DNA of 64,000 nucleotides from Limnomonas spitsbergensis (lineage: Eukaryota > Chlorophyta > Chlorophyceae > Chlamydomonadales). Each line of letters begins with the position of its first letter. The first letter of the stretch is position 1. The translations under genes were made by a program, and so were the position numbers. This document shows, piece after piece, positions 53,401-64,000 of the stretch. The notes below the pieces were generated by a model. The model searched no databases. It saw only the letters and a list, made by a program, of their open reading frames with translations, and was not told where the DNA came from. The stretch spans positions 1,788,245-1,852,244 of the forward strand of contig JAYJMM010000024.1 in assembly GCA_037349105.1 (NCBI GenBank), read 5' to 3'.

Positions 53401-54984
53401 CATGAAATTCAGGATGGCAGGATTTAGGGGGTTTAGGGCCCTGAACTACCAGCACAGCCATGAACAGAAACGACAGACAAGGCATGAAATTCAGGATGGC
53501 AGGATTTAGGGGGTTTAGGGCCCTGAACTACCAGCACAGCCATGAACAGAAACGACAGACAAGACATGAAATTCAGGATGGCAGGATTTAGGGGGTTTAG
53601 GGCCCTGAACTACCAGCACAGCCATGAACAGAAACGACAGACAAGGCATGAAATTCAGGATGGCAGGATTTAGGGGGTTTAGGGCCCTGAACTACCAGCA
53701 CAGCCATGAACAGAAACGACAGACAAGACATGAAATTCAGGATGGCAGGATTTAGGGGGTTTAGGGCCCTGAACTACCAGCACAACCATGAACAGAAACG
53801 ACAGACAAGACATGAAATTCAGGATGGCAGGATTTAGGGGGTTTAGGGCCCTGAACTACCAGCACAGCCATGAACAGAAACGACAGACAAGACATGAAAT
53901 TCAGGATGGCAGGATTTAGGGGGTTTAGGGCCCTGAACTACCAGCACAACCATGAACAGAAACGACAGACAAGACATGAAATTCAGGATGGCAGGATTTA
54001 GGGGGTTTAGGGCCCTGAACTACCAGCACAGCCATGAACAGAAACGACAGACAAGACATGAAATTCAGGATGGCAGGATTTAGGGGGTTTAGGGCCCTGA
54101 ACTACCAGCACAGCCATGAACAGAAACGACAGACAAGACATGAAATTCAGGATGGCAGGATTTAGGGGGTTTAGGGCCCTGAACTACCAGCACAGCCATG
54201 AACAGAAACGACAGACAAGACATGAAATTCAGGATGGCAGGATTTAGGGGGTTTAGGGCCCTGAACTACCAGCACAGCCATGAACAGAAACGACAGACAA
54301 GACATGAAATTCAGGATGGCAGGATTTAGGGGGTTTAGGGCCCTGAACTACCAGCACAACCATGAACAGAAACGACAGACAAGACATGAAATTCAGGATG
54401 GCAGGATTTAGGGGGTTTAGGGCCCTGAACTACCAGCACAGCCATGAACAGAAACGACAGACAAGACATGAAATTCAGGATGGCAGGATTTAGGGGGTTT
54501 AGGGCCCTGAACTACCAGCACAGCCATGAACAGAAACGACAGACAAGACATGAAATTCAGGATGGCAGGATTTAGGGGGTTTAGGGCCCTGAACTACCAG
54601 CACAACCATGAACAGAAACGACAGACAAGACATGAAATTCAGGATGGCAGGATTTAGGGGGTTTAGGGCCCTGAACTACCAGCACAACCATGAACAGAAA
54701 CGACAGACAAGACATGAAATTCAGGATGGCAGGATTTAGGGGGTTTAGGGCCCTGAACTACCAGCACAGCCATGAACAGAAACGACAGACAAGACATGAA
54801 ATTCAGGATGGCAGGATTTAGGGGGTTTAGGGCCCTGAACTACCAGCACAGCCATGAACAGAAACGACAGACAAGACATGAAATTCAGGATGGCAGGATT
54901 TAGGGGGTTTAGGGCCCTGAACTACCAGCACAGCCATGAACAGAAACGACAGACAAGACATGAAATTCAGGATGGCAGGATTTA
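47477..54984 (+). repeat. Near-homogeneous segment with scattered A20>G units
   Basis: Monomer starts keep exactly 82 bp spacing from 47477 to 54939, 91 steps with no net indel. Apart from G/A at position 77, the only change seen is A20>G, at 49956, 50120, 50940, 53482 and 53646. Two pairs of these (49956/50120 and 53482/53646) each span exactly two monomers and lie 3526 bp apart, part of a larger duplication described separately. The segment ends at a G4 run (54985-54988). Confidence 0.88.
49117..51658 (+). repeat. 31-monomer block, first copy (offset 43 units)
   Basis: These 31 monomers match those at 52643-55183 in 28 of 31 position-77 alleles, with mismatches at about 49275, 49603 and 50013. 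Independent support comes from the rare A20>G changes at 49956 and 50120, which have exact partners 3526 bp later. A third A20>G at 50940 has no partner. The copy continues into a run of 12 G-type monomers (alleles about 51243-52145), where the partner has only six. Confidence 0.8.
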
Positions 54985-55183
54985 GGGGTTTAGGGCCCTG
55001 AACTACCAGCACAGCCATGAACAGAAACGACAGACAAGACATGAAATTCAGGATGGCAGGATTTAGGGGGTTTAGGGCCCTGAACTACCAGCACAGCCAT
55101 GAACAGAAACGACAGACAAGACATGAAATTCAGGATGGCAGGATTTAGGGGGTTTAGGGCCCTGAACTACCAGCACAGCCATG
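52643..55183 (+). repeat. 31-monomer block, second copy (offset 43 units)
   Basis: Partner of 49117-51658, carrying A20>G at 53482 and 53646 in register with 49956 and 50120. It includes one G4 deletion (54985-54988) that the first copy lacks, so the block is one base shorter than its partner. Two kinds of marker (position 77 alleles and A20>G) agree on the same offset. Confidence 0.8.
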
Positions 55184-56564
55184 AACAGAAACGACAGACA
55201 AGGCATGAAATTCAGGATGGCAGGATTTAGGGGGTTTAGGGCCCTGAACTACCAGCACAACCATGAACAGAAACGACAGACAAGACATGAAATTCAGGAT
55301 GGCAGGATTTAGGGGGTTTAGGGCCCTGAACTACCAGCACAGCCATGAACAGAAACGACAGACAAGACATGAAATTCAGGATGGCAGGATTTAGGGGGTT
55401 TAGGGCCCTGAACTACCAGCACAGCCATGAACAGAAACGACAGACAAGACATGAAATTCAGGATGGCAGGATTTAGGGGGTTTAGGGCCCTGAACTACCA
55501 GCACAACCATGAACAGAAACGACAGACAAGACATGAAATTCAGGATGGCAGGATTTAGGGGGTTTAGGGCCCTGAACTACCAGCACAGCCATGAACAGAA
55601 ACGACAGACAAGACATGAAATTCAGGATGGCAGGATTTAGGGGGTTTAGGGCCCTGAACTACCAGCACAACCATGAACAGAAACGACAGACAAGACATGA
55701 AATTCAGGATGGCAGGATTTAGGGGTTTAGGGCCCTGAACTACCAGCACAGCCATGAACAGAAACGACAGACAAGGCATGAAATTCAGGATGGCAGGATT
55801 TAGGGGGTTTAGGGCCCTGAACTACCAGCACAACCATGAACAGAAACGACAGACAAGACATGAAATTCAGGATGGCAGGATTAGGGGGTTTAGGGCCCTG
55901 AACTACCAGCACAGCCATGAACAGAAACGACAGACAAGACATGAAATTCAGGATGGCAGGATTTAGGGGTTTTAGGGCCCTGAACTACCAGCACAGCCAT
56001 GAACAGAAACGACAGACAAGCATGAAATTCAGGATGGCAGGATTTAGGGGGTTTAGGGCCCTGAACTACCAGCACAGCCATGAACAGAAACGACAGACAA
56101 GACATGAAATTCAGGATGGCAGGATTTAGGGGGTTTAGGGCCCTGAACTACCAGCACAACCATGAACAGAAACGACAGACAAGCATGAAATTCAGGATGG
56201 TAGGATTTAGGGGGTTTAGGGCCCTGAACTACCAGCACAGCCATGAACAGAAACGACAGACAAGACATGAAATTCAGGATGGCAGGATTTAGGGGGTTTA
56301 GGGCCCTGAACTACCAGCACAACCATGAACAGAAACGACAGACAAGCATGAAATTCAGGATGGCAGGATTTAGGGGTTTAGGGCCCTGAACTACCAGCAC
56401 AACCATGAACAGAAACGACAGACAAGACATGAAATTCAGGATGGCAGGATTTAGGGGGTTTAGGGCCCTGAACTACCAGCACAACCATGAACAGAAACGA
56501 CAGACAAGACATGAAATTCAGGATGGCAGGATTTAGGGGGTTTAGGGCCCTGAACTACCAGCAC

Positions 56565-56567
56565 AAG
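56565..56567 (+). other. Hybrid alleles at position 77 (both A and G present)
   Basis: Here the unit reads CACAAGCC, which is the G allele and the A allele written one after the other. The same form is at 58691-58693, 59429-59431, 60813-60815 and 62608-62610, and the reverse order (GA) is at 62774-62775, with a possible further case at 63827-63828. None occurs left of 56 kb. A consensus built from reads of different monomers would produce this exact mistake, so I read these as assembly errors, though rare true insertions are possible. Confidence 0.7.
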
Positions 56568-59500
56568 CCATGAACAGAAACGACAGACAAGACATGAAAT
56601 TCAGGATGGCAGGATTTAGGGGGTTTAGGGCCCTGAACTACCAGCACAGCCATGAACAGAAACGACAGACAAGACATGAAATTCAGGATGGTAGGATTTA
56701 GGGGTTTAGGGCCCTGAACTACCAGCACAACCATGAACAGAAACGACAGACAAGATGAAATTCAGGATGGCAGGATTTAGGGGTTTAGGGCCCTGAACTA
56801 CCAGCACAGCCATGAACAGAAACGACAGACAAGACATGAAATCAGGATGGCAGGATTTAGGGGGTTTAGGGCCCTGAACTACCAGCACAACCATGAACAG
56901 AAACGACAGACAAGACATGAAATTCAGGATGGCAGGATTTAGGGGGTTTAGGGCCCTGAACTACCAGCACAGCCATGAACAGAAACGACAGACAAGACAT
57001 GAAATTCAGGATGGCAGGATTTAGGGGGTTTAGGGCCCTGAACTACCAGCACAACCATGAACAGAAACGACAGACAAGACATGAAATTCAGGATGGCAGG
57101 ATTTAGGGGGTTTAGGGCCCTGAACTACCAGCACAGCCATGAACAGAAACGACAGACAAGGCATGAAATTCAGGATGGCAGGATTTAGGGGGTTTAGGGC
57201 CCTGAACTACCAGCACAGCCATGAACAGAAACGACAGACAATACATGAAATTCAGGATGGCAGGATTTAGGGGGTTTAGGGCCCTGAACTACCAGCACAA
57301 CCATGAACAGAAACGACAGACAAGACATGAAATTCAGGATGGCAGGATTTAGGGGGTTTAGGGCCCTGAACTACCAGCACAGCCATGAACAGAAACGACA
57401 GACAAGGCATGAAATTCAGGATGGCAGGATTTAGGGGGTTTAGGGCCCTGAACTACCAGCACAACCATGAACAGAAACGACAGACAAGACATGAAATTCA
57501 GGATGGCAGGATTTAGGGGGTTTAGGGCCCTGAACTACCAGCACAGCCATGAACAGAAACGACAGACAAGACATGAAATTCAGGATGGCAGGATTTAGGG
57601 GGTTTAGGGCCCTGAACTACCAGCACAGCCATGAACAGAAACGACAGACAAGACATGAAATTCAGGATGGCAGGATTTAGGGGGTTTAGGGCCCTGAACT
57701 ACCAGCACAACCATGAACAGAAACGACAGACAAGACATGAAATTCAGGATGGCAGGATTAGGGGGTTTAGGGCCCTGAACTACCAGCACAGCCATGAACA
57801 GAAACGACAGACAAGGCATGAAATTCAGGATGGCAGGATTTAGGGGGTTTAGGGCCCTGAACTACCAGCACAGCCATGAACAGAAACGACAGACAAGACA
57901 TGAAATTCAGGATGGCAGGATTTAGGGGGTTTAGGGCCCTGAACTACCAGCACAGCCATGAACAGAAACGACAGACAAGGCATGAAATTCAGGATGGCAG
58001 GATTTAGGGGGTTTAGGGCCCTGAACTACCAGCACAACCATGAACAGAAACGACAGACAAGGCATGAAATTCAGGATGGCAGGATTTAGGGGGTTTAGGG
58101 CCCTGAACTACCAGCACAACCATGAACAGAAACGACAGACAAGACATGAAATTCAGGATGGCAGGATTTAGGGGGTTTAGGGCCCTGAACTACCAGCACA
58201 ACCATGAACAGAAACGACAGACAAGACATGAAATTCAGGATGGCAGGATTTAGGGGGTTTAGGGCCCTGAACTACCAGCACAGCCATGAACAGAAACGAC
58301 AGACAAGACATGAAATTCAGGATGGCAGGATTTAGGGGGTTTAGGGCCCTGAACTACCAGCACAACCATGAACAGAAACGACAGACAAGACATGAAATTC
58401 AGGATGGCAGGATTTAGGGGGTTTAGGGCCCTGAACTACCAGCACAACCATGAACAGAAACGACAGACAAGACATGAAATTCAGGATGGCAGGATTTAGG
58501 GGGTTTAGGGCCCTGAACTACCAGCACAACCATGAACAGAAACGACAGACAAGGCATGAAATTCAGGATGGCAGGATTTAGGGGGTTTAGGGCCCTGAAC
58601 TACCAGCACAGCCATGAACAGAAACGACAGACAAGACATGAAATTCAGGATGGCAGGATTTAGGGGTTTAGGGCCCTGAACTACCAGCACAAGCCATGAA
58701 CAGAAACGACAGACAAGACATGAAATTCAGGATGGCAGGATTGAGGGGGTTTAGGGCCCTGAACTACCAGCACAGCCATGAACAGAAACGACAGACAAGG
58801 CATGAAATTCAGGATGGCAGGATTTAGGGGGTTTAGGGCCCTGAACTACCAGCACAACCATGAACAGAAACGACAGACAATACATGAAATTCAGGATGGC
58901 AGGATTTAGGGGTTTAGGGCCCTGAACTACCAGCACAGCCATGAACAGAAACGACAGACAAGACATGAAATTCAGGATGGCAGGATTTAGGGGGTTTAGG
59001 GCCCTGAACTACCAGCACAGCCATGAACAGAAACGACAGACAAGACATGAAATTCAGGATGGCAGGATTTAGGGGGTTTAGGGCCCTGAACTACCAGCAC
59101 AGCCATGAACAGAAACGACAGACAAGACATGAAATTCAGGATGGCAGGATTTAGGGGGTTTAGGGCCCTGAACTACCAGCACAACCATGAACAGAAACGA
59201 CAGACAAGGCATGAAATTCAGGATGGCAGGATTTAGGGGGTTTAGGGCCCTGAACTACCAGCACAGCCATGAACAGAAACGACAGACAAGACATGAAATT
59301 CAGGATGGCAGGATTTAGAGGGTTTAGGGCCCTGAACTACCAGCACAGCCATGAACAGAAACGACAGACAAGACATGAAATTCAGGATGGCAGGATTTAG
59401 GGGGTTTAGGGCCCTGAACTACCAGCACAAGCCATGAACAGAAACGACAGACAAGACATGAAATTCAGGATGGCAGGATTTAGGGGGTTTAGGGCCCTGA

Positions 59501-60149
59501 ACTACCAGCACAGCCATGAACAGAAACGACAGACAAGACATGAAATTCAGGATGGCAGGATTTAGGGGGTTTAGGGCCCTGAACTACCAGCACAACCATG
59601 AACAGAAACGACAGACAAGACATGAAATTCAGGATGGCAGGATTTAGGGGGTTTAGGGCCCTGAACTACCAGCACAGCCATGAACAGAAACGACAGACAA
59701 GACATGAAATTCAGGATGGTAGGATTTAGGGGGTTTAGGGCCTGAACTACCAGCACAGCCATGAACAGAAACGACAGACAAGACATGAATTCAGGATGGC
59801 AGGATTGAGGGGGTTAGGGCCCTGAACTACCAGCACAACCATGAACAGAAACGACAGACAAGACATGAAATTCAGGATGGCAGGATTTAGGGGGTTTAGG
59901 GCCCTGAACTACCAGCACAACCATGAACAGAAACGACAGACAAGACATGAAATTCAGGATGGTAGGATTTAGGGGGTTTAGGGCCCTGAACTACCAGCAC
60001 AGCCATGAACAGAAACGACAGACAAGACATGAAATTCAGGATGGCAGGATTTAGGGGGTTTAGGGCCCTGAACTACCAGCACAACCATGAACAGAAACGA
60101 CAGACAAGGCATGAAATTCAGGATGGCAGGATTTAGGGGGTTTAGGGCC

Positions 60150-60730
60150 CTGAACTACCAGCACAGCATGAACAGAAAGACAGACAAGACATGAAATTCA
60201 GGATGCAGGATTTGGGGGTTTAGGGCCCTGAACTACCAGCACAACCATGAACAGAAACGACAGACAGGCATGAAATTCAGGATGGCAGGATTTAGGGGTT
60301 TAGGGCCCTGAACTACCAGCACAACCATGAACAGAAACGACAGACAAGACATGAAATTCAGGATGGCAGGATTTAGGGGGTTTAGGGCCCTGAACTACCA
60401 GCACAGCCATGAACAGAAACGACAGACAAGACATGAAATTCAGGATGGTAGGATTTAGGGGGTTTAGGGCCCTGAACTACCAGCACAGCCATGAACAGAA
60501 ACGACAGACAAGACATGAAATTCAGGATGGCAGATTTAGGGGGTTAGGGCCCTGAACTACCAGCACAGCCATGAACAGAGAACGACAGACAGACAGGCAT
60601 GAAATTCAGGATGGCAGGATTTAGGGGGTTTAGGGCCCTGAACTACCAGCACAACCATGAACAGAAACGACAGACAATGCATGAAATTCAGGATGGCAGG
60701 ATTTAGGGGTTAGGGCCCTGAACTACCAGC
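60150..60730 (+). repeat. Most degraded stretch of the array
   Basis: About seven monomers hold a dozen or more changes: CACAGCATG and CAGAAAGACAG near 60166-60181, GGATGCAGG and TTTGGGGG near 60203-60216, GACAGGCATG near 60266, GGCAGATTTA near 60531, GGGTTAGG near 60542, an extra G in CAGAGAACG and a duplicated AGAC near 60577-60594, and shortened G runs near 60705. Most are single-base losses, with little evidence of shared paralogous origin. This fits low-accuracy sequence better than divergence. Confidence 0.7.
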
Positions 60731-63700
60731 ACAACATGAACAGAAACGACAGACAAGACATGAAATCAGGATGGCAGGATTTAGGGGGTTTAGGGCCCTG
60801 AACTACCAGCACAAGCCATGAACAGAAACGACAGACAAGACATGAAATTCAGGATGGCAGGATTTAGGGGTTTAGGGCCCTGAACTACCAGCACAGCCAT
60901 GAACAGAAACGACAGACAAGGCATGAAATTCAGGATGGCAGGATTTAGGGGGTTTAGGGCCCTGAACTACCAGCACAACCATGAACAGAAACGACAGACA
61001 AGACATGAAATTCAGGATGGCAGGATTGAGGGGGTTTAGGGCCCTGAACTACCAGCACAGCCATGAACAGAAACGACAGACAAGACATGAAATTCAGGAT
61101 GGTAGGATTTAGGGGGTTAGGGCCCTGAAACTACCAGCACAGCCATGAACAGAAACGACAGACAAGACATGAAATTCAGGATGGCAGGATTTAGGGGTTT
61201 AGGGCCCTGAACTACCAGCACAACCATGAACAGAAACGACAGACAAGACATGAAATTCAGGATGGCAGGATTTAGGGGGTTTAGGGCCCTGAATACAGCA
61301 CAGCCATGAACAGAAACGACAGACAAGACATGAAATTCAGGATGGTAGGATTTAGGGGTTTAGGGCCCTGAACTACCAGCACAACCATGAACAGAAACGA
61401 CAGACAAGACATGAAATTCAGGATGGCAGGATTTAGGGGGTTTTAGGGCCCTGAACTACCAGCACAACATGAACAGAAACGACAGACAAGACATGAAATT
61501 CAGGATGGCAGGATTTAGGGGGTTTAGGGCCCTGAACTACCAGCACAACCATGAACAGAAACGACAGACAAGACATGAAATTCAGGATGGCAGGATTAGG
61601 GGGTTTAGGGCCCTGAACTACAGCACAGCCATGAACAGAAACGACAGACAAGACATGAAATTCAGGATGCAGGATTTAGGGGGTTTAGGGCCCTAAACTA
61701 CCAGCACAGCCATGAACAGAAACGACAGACAAGACATGAAATTCAGGATGGCAGGATTTAGGGGGTTTAGGGCCCTGAACTACCAGCACAGCCATGAACA
61801 GAAACGACAGACAAGACATGAAATTCAGGATGGCAGGATTTAGGGGGTTTAGGGCCCTGAACTACCAGCACAACCATGAACAGAAACGACAGACAAGGCA
61901 TGAAATTCAGGATGGCAGGATTTAGGGGGTTTAGGGCCCTGAACTACCAGCACAACATGAACAGAAACGACAGACAAGACATGAAATTCAGGATGGCAGG
62001 ATTTAGGGGTTTAGGGCCCTGAACTACCAGCACAGCCATGAACAGAAACGACAGACAAGACATGAAATTCAGGATGGCAGGATTTAGGGGGTTTAGGGCC
62101 CTGAACTACCAGCACAGCCATGAACAGAAACGACAGACAAGACATGAAATTCAGGATGGCAGGATTTAGGGGGTTTAGGGCCCTGAACTACCAGCACAAC
62201 CATGAACAGAAAACGACAGACAAGACATGAAATTCAGGATGGCAGGATTTAGGGGGTTTAGGGCCCTGAACTACCAGCACAACCATGAACAGAAACGACA
62301 GACAAGCATGAAATTCAGGATGGCAGGATTTAGGGGTTTAGGGCCCTGAACTACCAGCACAGCCATGAACAGAAAGACAGACAAGGCATGAAATTCAGGA
62401 TGGCAGGATTTAGGGGGTTTAGGGCCCTGAAACTACCAGCACAGCCATGAACAGAAACGACAGACAAGACATGAAATTCATGATGGCTAGGATTTAGGGG
62501 GTTTAGGGCCTGAACTACCAGCACAACCATGAACAGAAACGACAGACAAGACATGAAATTCAGGATGGCAGGGATTTAGGGGGTTTAGGGCCCTGAACTA
62601 CCAGCACAAGCCATGAACAGAAACGACAGACAAGACATGAAATTCAGGATGGCAGGATTTAGGGGTTTAGGGCCCTGAACTACCAGCACAACCATGAACA
62701 GAAACGACAGACAAGACATGAAATTCAGGATGGCAGGATTTAGAGGGGTTTAGGGCCCTGAACTACCAGCACAGACCATGAACAGAAACGACAGACAAGA
62801 CATGAAATTCAGGATGGTAGGATTTAGGGGGTTTAGGGCCCTGAACTACCAGCACAACATGAACAGAAACGACAGACAAGACATGAAATTCAGGATGGCA
62901 GGATTTAGGGGGTTTAGGCCCTGAACTACCAGCACAGCCATGAACAGAAACGACAGACAAGGCATGAAATTCAGGATGGCAGGATTTGGGGGGTTTAGGG
63001 CCCTGAACTACCAGCACAACCATGAACAGAAACGACAGACAATGCATGAAATTCAGGATGGCAGGATTTAGGGGGTTTAGGGCCTGAACTACCAGCACAG
63101 CCATGAACAGAAACGACAGACAAGCATGAAATTCAGGATGGCAGGATTTAGGGGGTTAGGGCCCTGAACTACCAGCACAACCATGAACAGAACGACAGAC
63201 AAGACATGAAATTCAGGATGGCAGGATTTAGAGGGTTTAGGGCCCTGAACTACCAGCACAGCCATGAACAGAAACGACAGACAAGGCATGAAATTCAGGA
63301 TGGTAGGATTTAGGGGTTTAGGGCCCTGAACTACCAGCACAACCATGAACAGAAACGACAGACAAGACATGAAATTCAGGATGGCAGGATTTAGGGGGTT
63401 TAGGGCCCTGAACTACCAGCACAGCCATGAACAGAAACGACAGACAAGGCATGAAATCAGGATGGTAGGATTTAGGGGGTTTAGGGCCCTGAACTACCAG
63501 CACAGCCATGAACAGAAACGACAGACAATACATGAAATCAGGATGGCAGATTTAGGGGTTTAGGGCCCTGAACTACCAGCACAACCATGAACAGAAACGA
63601 CAGACAAGGCATGAAATTCAGGATGGCAGGATTTAGGGGGTTTAGGGCCCTGAACTACCAGCACACCATGAACAGAAACGACAGACAAGACATGAAATTC

Positions 63701-64000
63701 AGGATGGCAGGATTAGGGGGTTTAGGGCCCTGAACTACCAGCACAACCATGAACAGAAACGACAGACAAGACATGAAATTCAGGATGGAGGATTTAGGGG
63801 GTTTAGGGCCCTGAACTACCAGCACAGACATGAACAGAAACGACAGACAAGGCATGAAATTCAGGATGGCAGGATTTAGGGGGTTTAGGGCCCTGAACTA
63901 CCAGCACAACCATGAACAGAAACGACAGACAAGACATGAAATTCAGGATGGCAGGATTTAGGGGGTTTAGGGCCCTGAACTACAGCACAGCCATGAACAG

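Larger units (their letters stand above)
1..64000 (+). repeat. 82 bp satellite tandem array, about 780 copies, fills the window
   Basis: The same 82 bp monomer follows itself head to tail from the first base to the last, always in the same orientation. Monomers start at 1, 83, 165 and so on, and the reference copy is 4182-4263. No flanking sequence, inversion or inserted element was seen, so both true ends lie outside the window. Reference composition is A29 C17 G23 T13. I do not recognise the family. The size, homogeneity and lack of coding capacity are those of eukaryotic satellite DNA; chromosomal position (centromeric, subtelomeric, other heterochromatin) cannot be told from this window. 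Two monomers make 164 bp, close to a nucleosome repeat, which is suggestive only. Phase is kept exactly from 4182 to 47414, which gives confidence in the period. Confidence 0.99.
54985..64000 (+). repeat. Right variable part, rich in single-base indels
   Basis: From 54985 to the end, units carry both substitutions also seen at the left (A20>G, C38>T, G19>T, T45>G, G63>A at 61693) and many 1-bp indels. The indels favour the G5 run (G4 at 54985, 55722 and many later), the A20 position, TTT>TT (near 55881, 57759), the CCC of GGGCCC, and the G/A site at 77. Density climbs towards the end, with the worst stretch about 60150-60730, where several changes fall in one monomer. A single-base deletion at 59787-59792 makes a GAATTC site. 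Homopolymer-biased indels suggest uncorrected long-read error on top of real paralogous variants. Confidence 0.85.

Noticed and set aside
59787..59792. EcoRI site as a boundary or cloning junction
   Set aside because: It arises from a 1-bp deletion in AAATTC inside an otherwise normal monomer, in the indel-rich part.
62763..63104. Open frame of 113 codons on the - strand, with similar shorter frames at 63089-63370, 61433-61651, 55564-56268, 54827-55042, 47284-47523 and 2431-2646
   Set aside because: All are translations of the satellite. Since 82 is not divisible by 3, each frame meets every stop in the monomer within three units, and the longer frames occur only where a 1-bp indel (e.g. 2589, 47415, 54985, 55722) resets the phase. 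The uniform core holds none of this length.
1..64000. CRISPR array (regular repeats with spacers)
   Set aside because: There are no unique spacers. The complete 82 bp is repeated, and the only variation is scattered single bases.
1..64000. Telomere proper
   Set aside because: TTTAGGG words occur only twice per 82 bp, with 66 bp of other sequence per unit; there is no perfect short tandem telomere tract.

Overview
The whole 64 kb window is one uninterrupted tandem array of an 82 bp satellite repeat, about 780 head-to-tail copies in a single orientation. I find no gene, RNA gene, transposon, CRISPR array, origin or unique spacer, and the array runs off both ends. A megabase-style satellite of this kind points to a eukaryotic chromosome (heterochromatin, centromere-proximal, subtelomeric or a satellite-rich sex/micro/B chromosome). 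I do not recognise the family and cannot name the clade. The monomer carries two TTTAGGG motifs, the Arabidopsis-type plant telomere word, which also contain the vertebrate TTAGGG. The reference monomer used here is 4182-4263; its hand-counted composition is A29 C17 G23 T13 (about 49% GC, 63% purine on the + strand).

Layout. (1) 1-4147: a variable part with many substitutions (C38>T, A20>G, G19>T, T45>G, G48>A, G63>A, C9>G and others, in monomer numbering) but only one net indel, a G5>G4 change at 2589-2592. (2) 4148-47414: a strikingly uniform core of about 527 monomers, with no net length change and, by eye, no variation except one site, G or A at monomer position 77 (roughly one third A). 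(3) 47415-54984: still nearly uniform, with one 1-bp deletion at its left boundary and a few A20>G units. (4) 54985-64000: rising density of substitutions and single-base indels, many in the G5 run, at A20 and at position 77.

Read as a string of G and A units, position 77 shows larger order. A block of 51 monomers (12546-16727) recurs 64 monomers downstream (17794-21975) with 47 of 51 alleles equal. A 21-monomer string recurs at an offset of 58 monomers. A 31-monomer block (49117-51658) recurs 43 monomers downstream (52643-55183) with 28 of 31 alleles equal and with two rare A20>G units in register. An 8-monomer duplication is visible at the left. The array therefore grew by segmental (multi-unit) duplications, not only monomer by monomer.

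No protein-coding role is supported. Because 82 is not a multiple of 3, every frame meets every stop in the monomer within three copies, and the only longer open frames sit where an indel resets the phase. The part of greatest interest is the structure of the array itself, plus the question of how much of the right-hand variation is assembly error.
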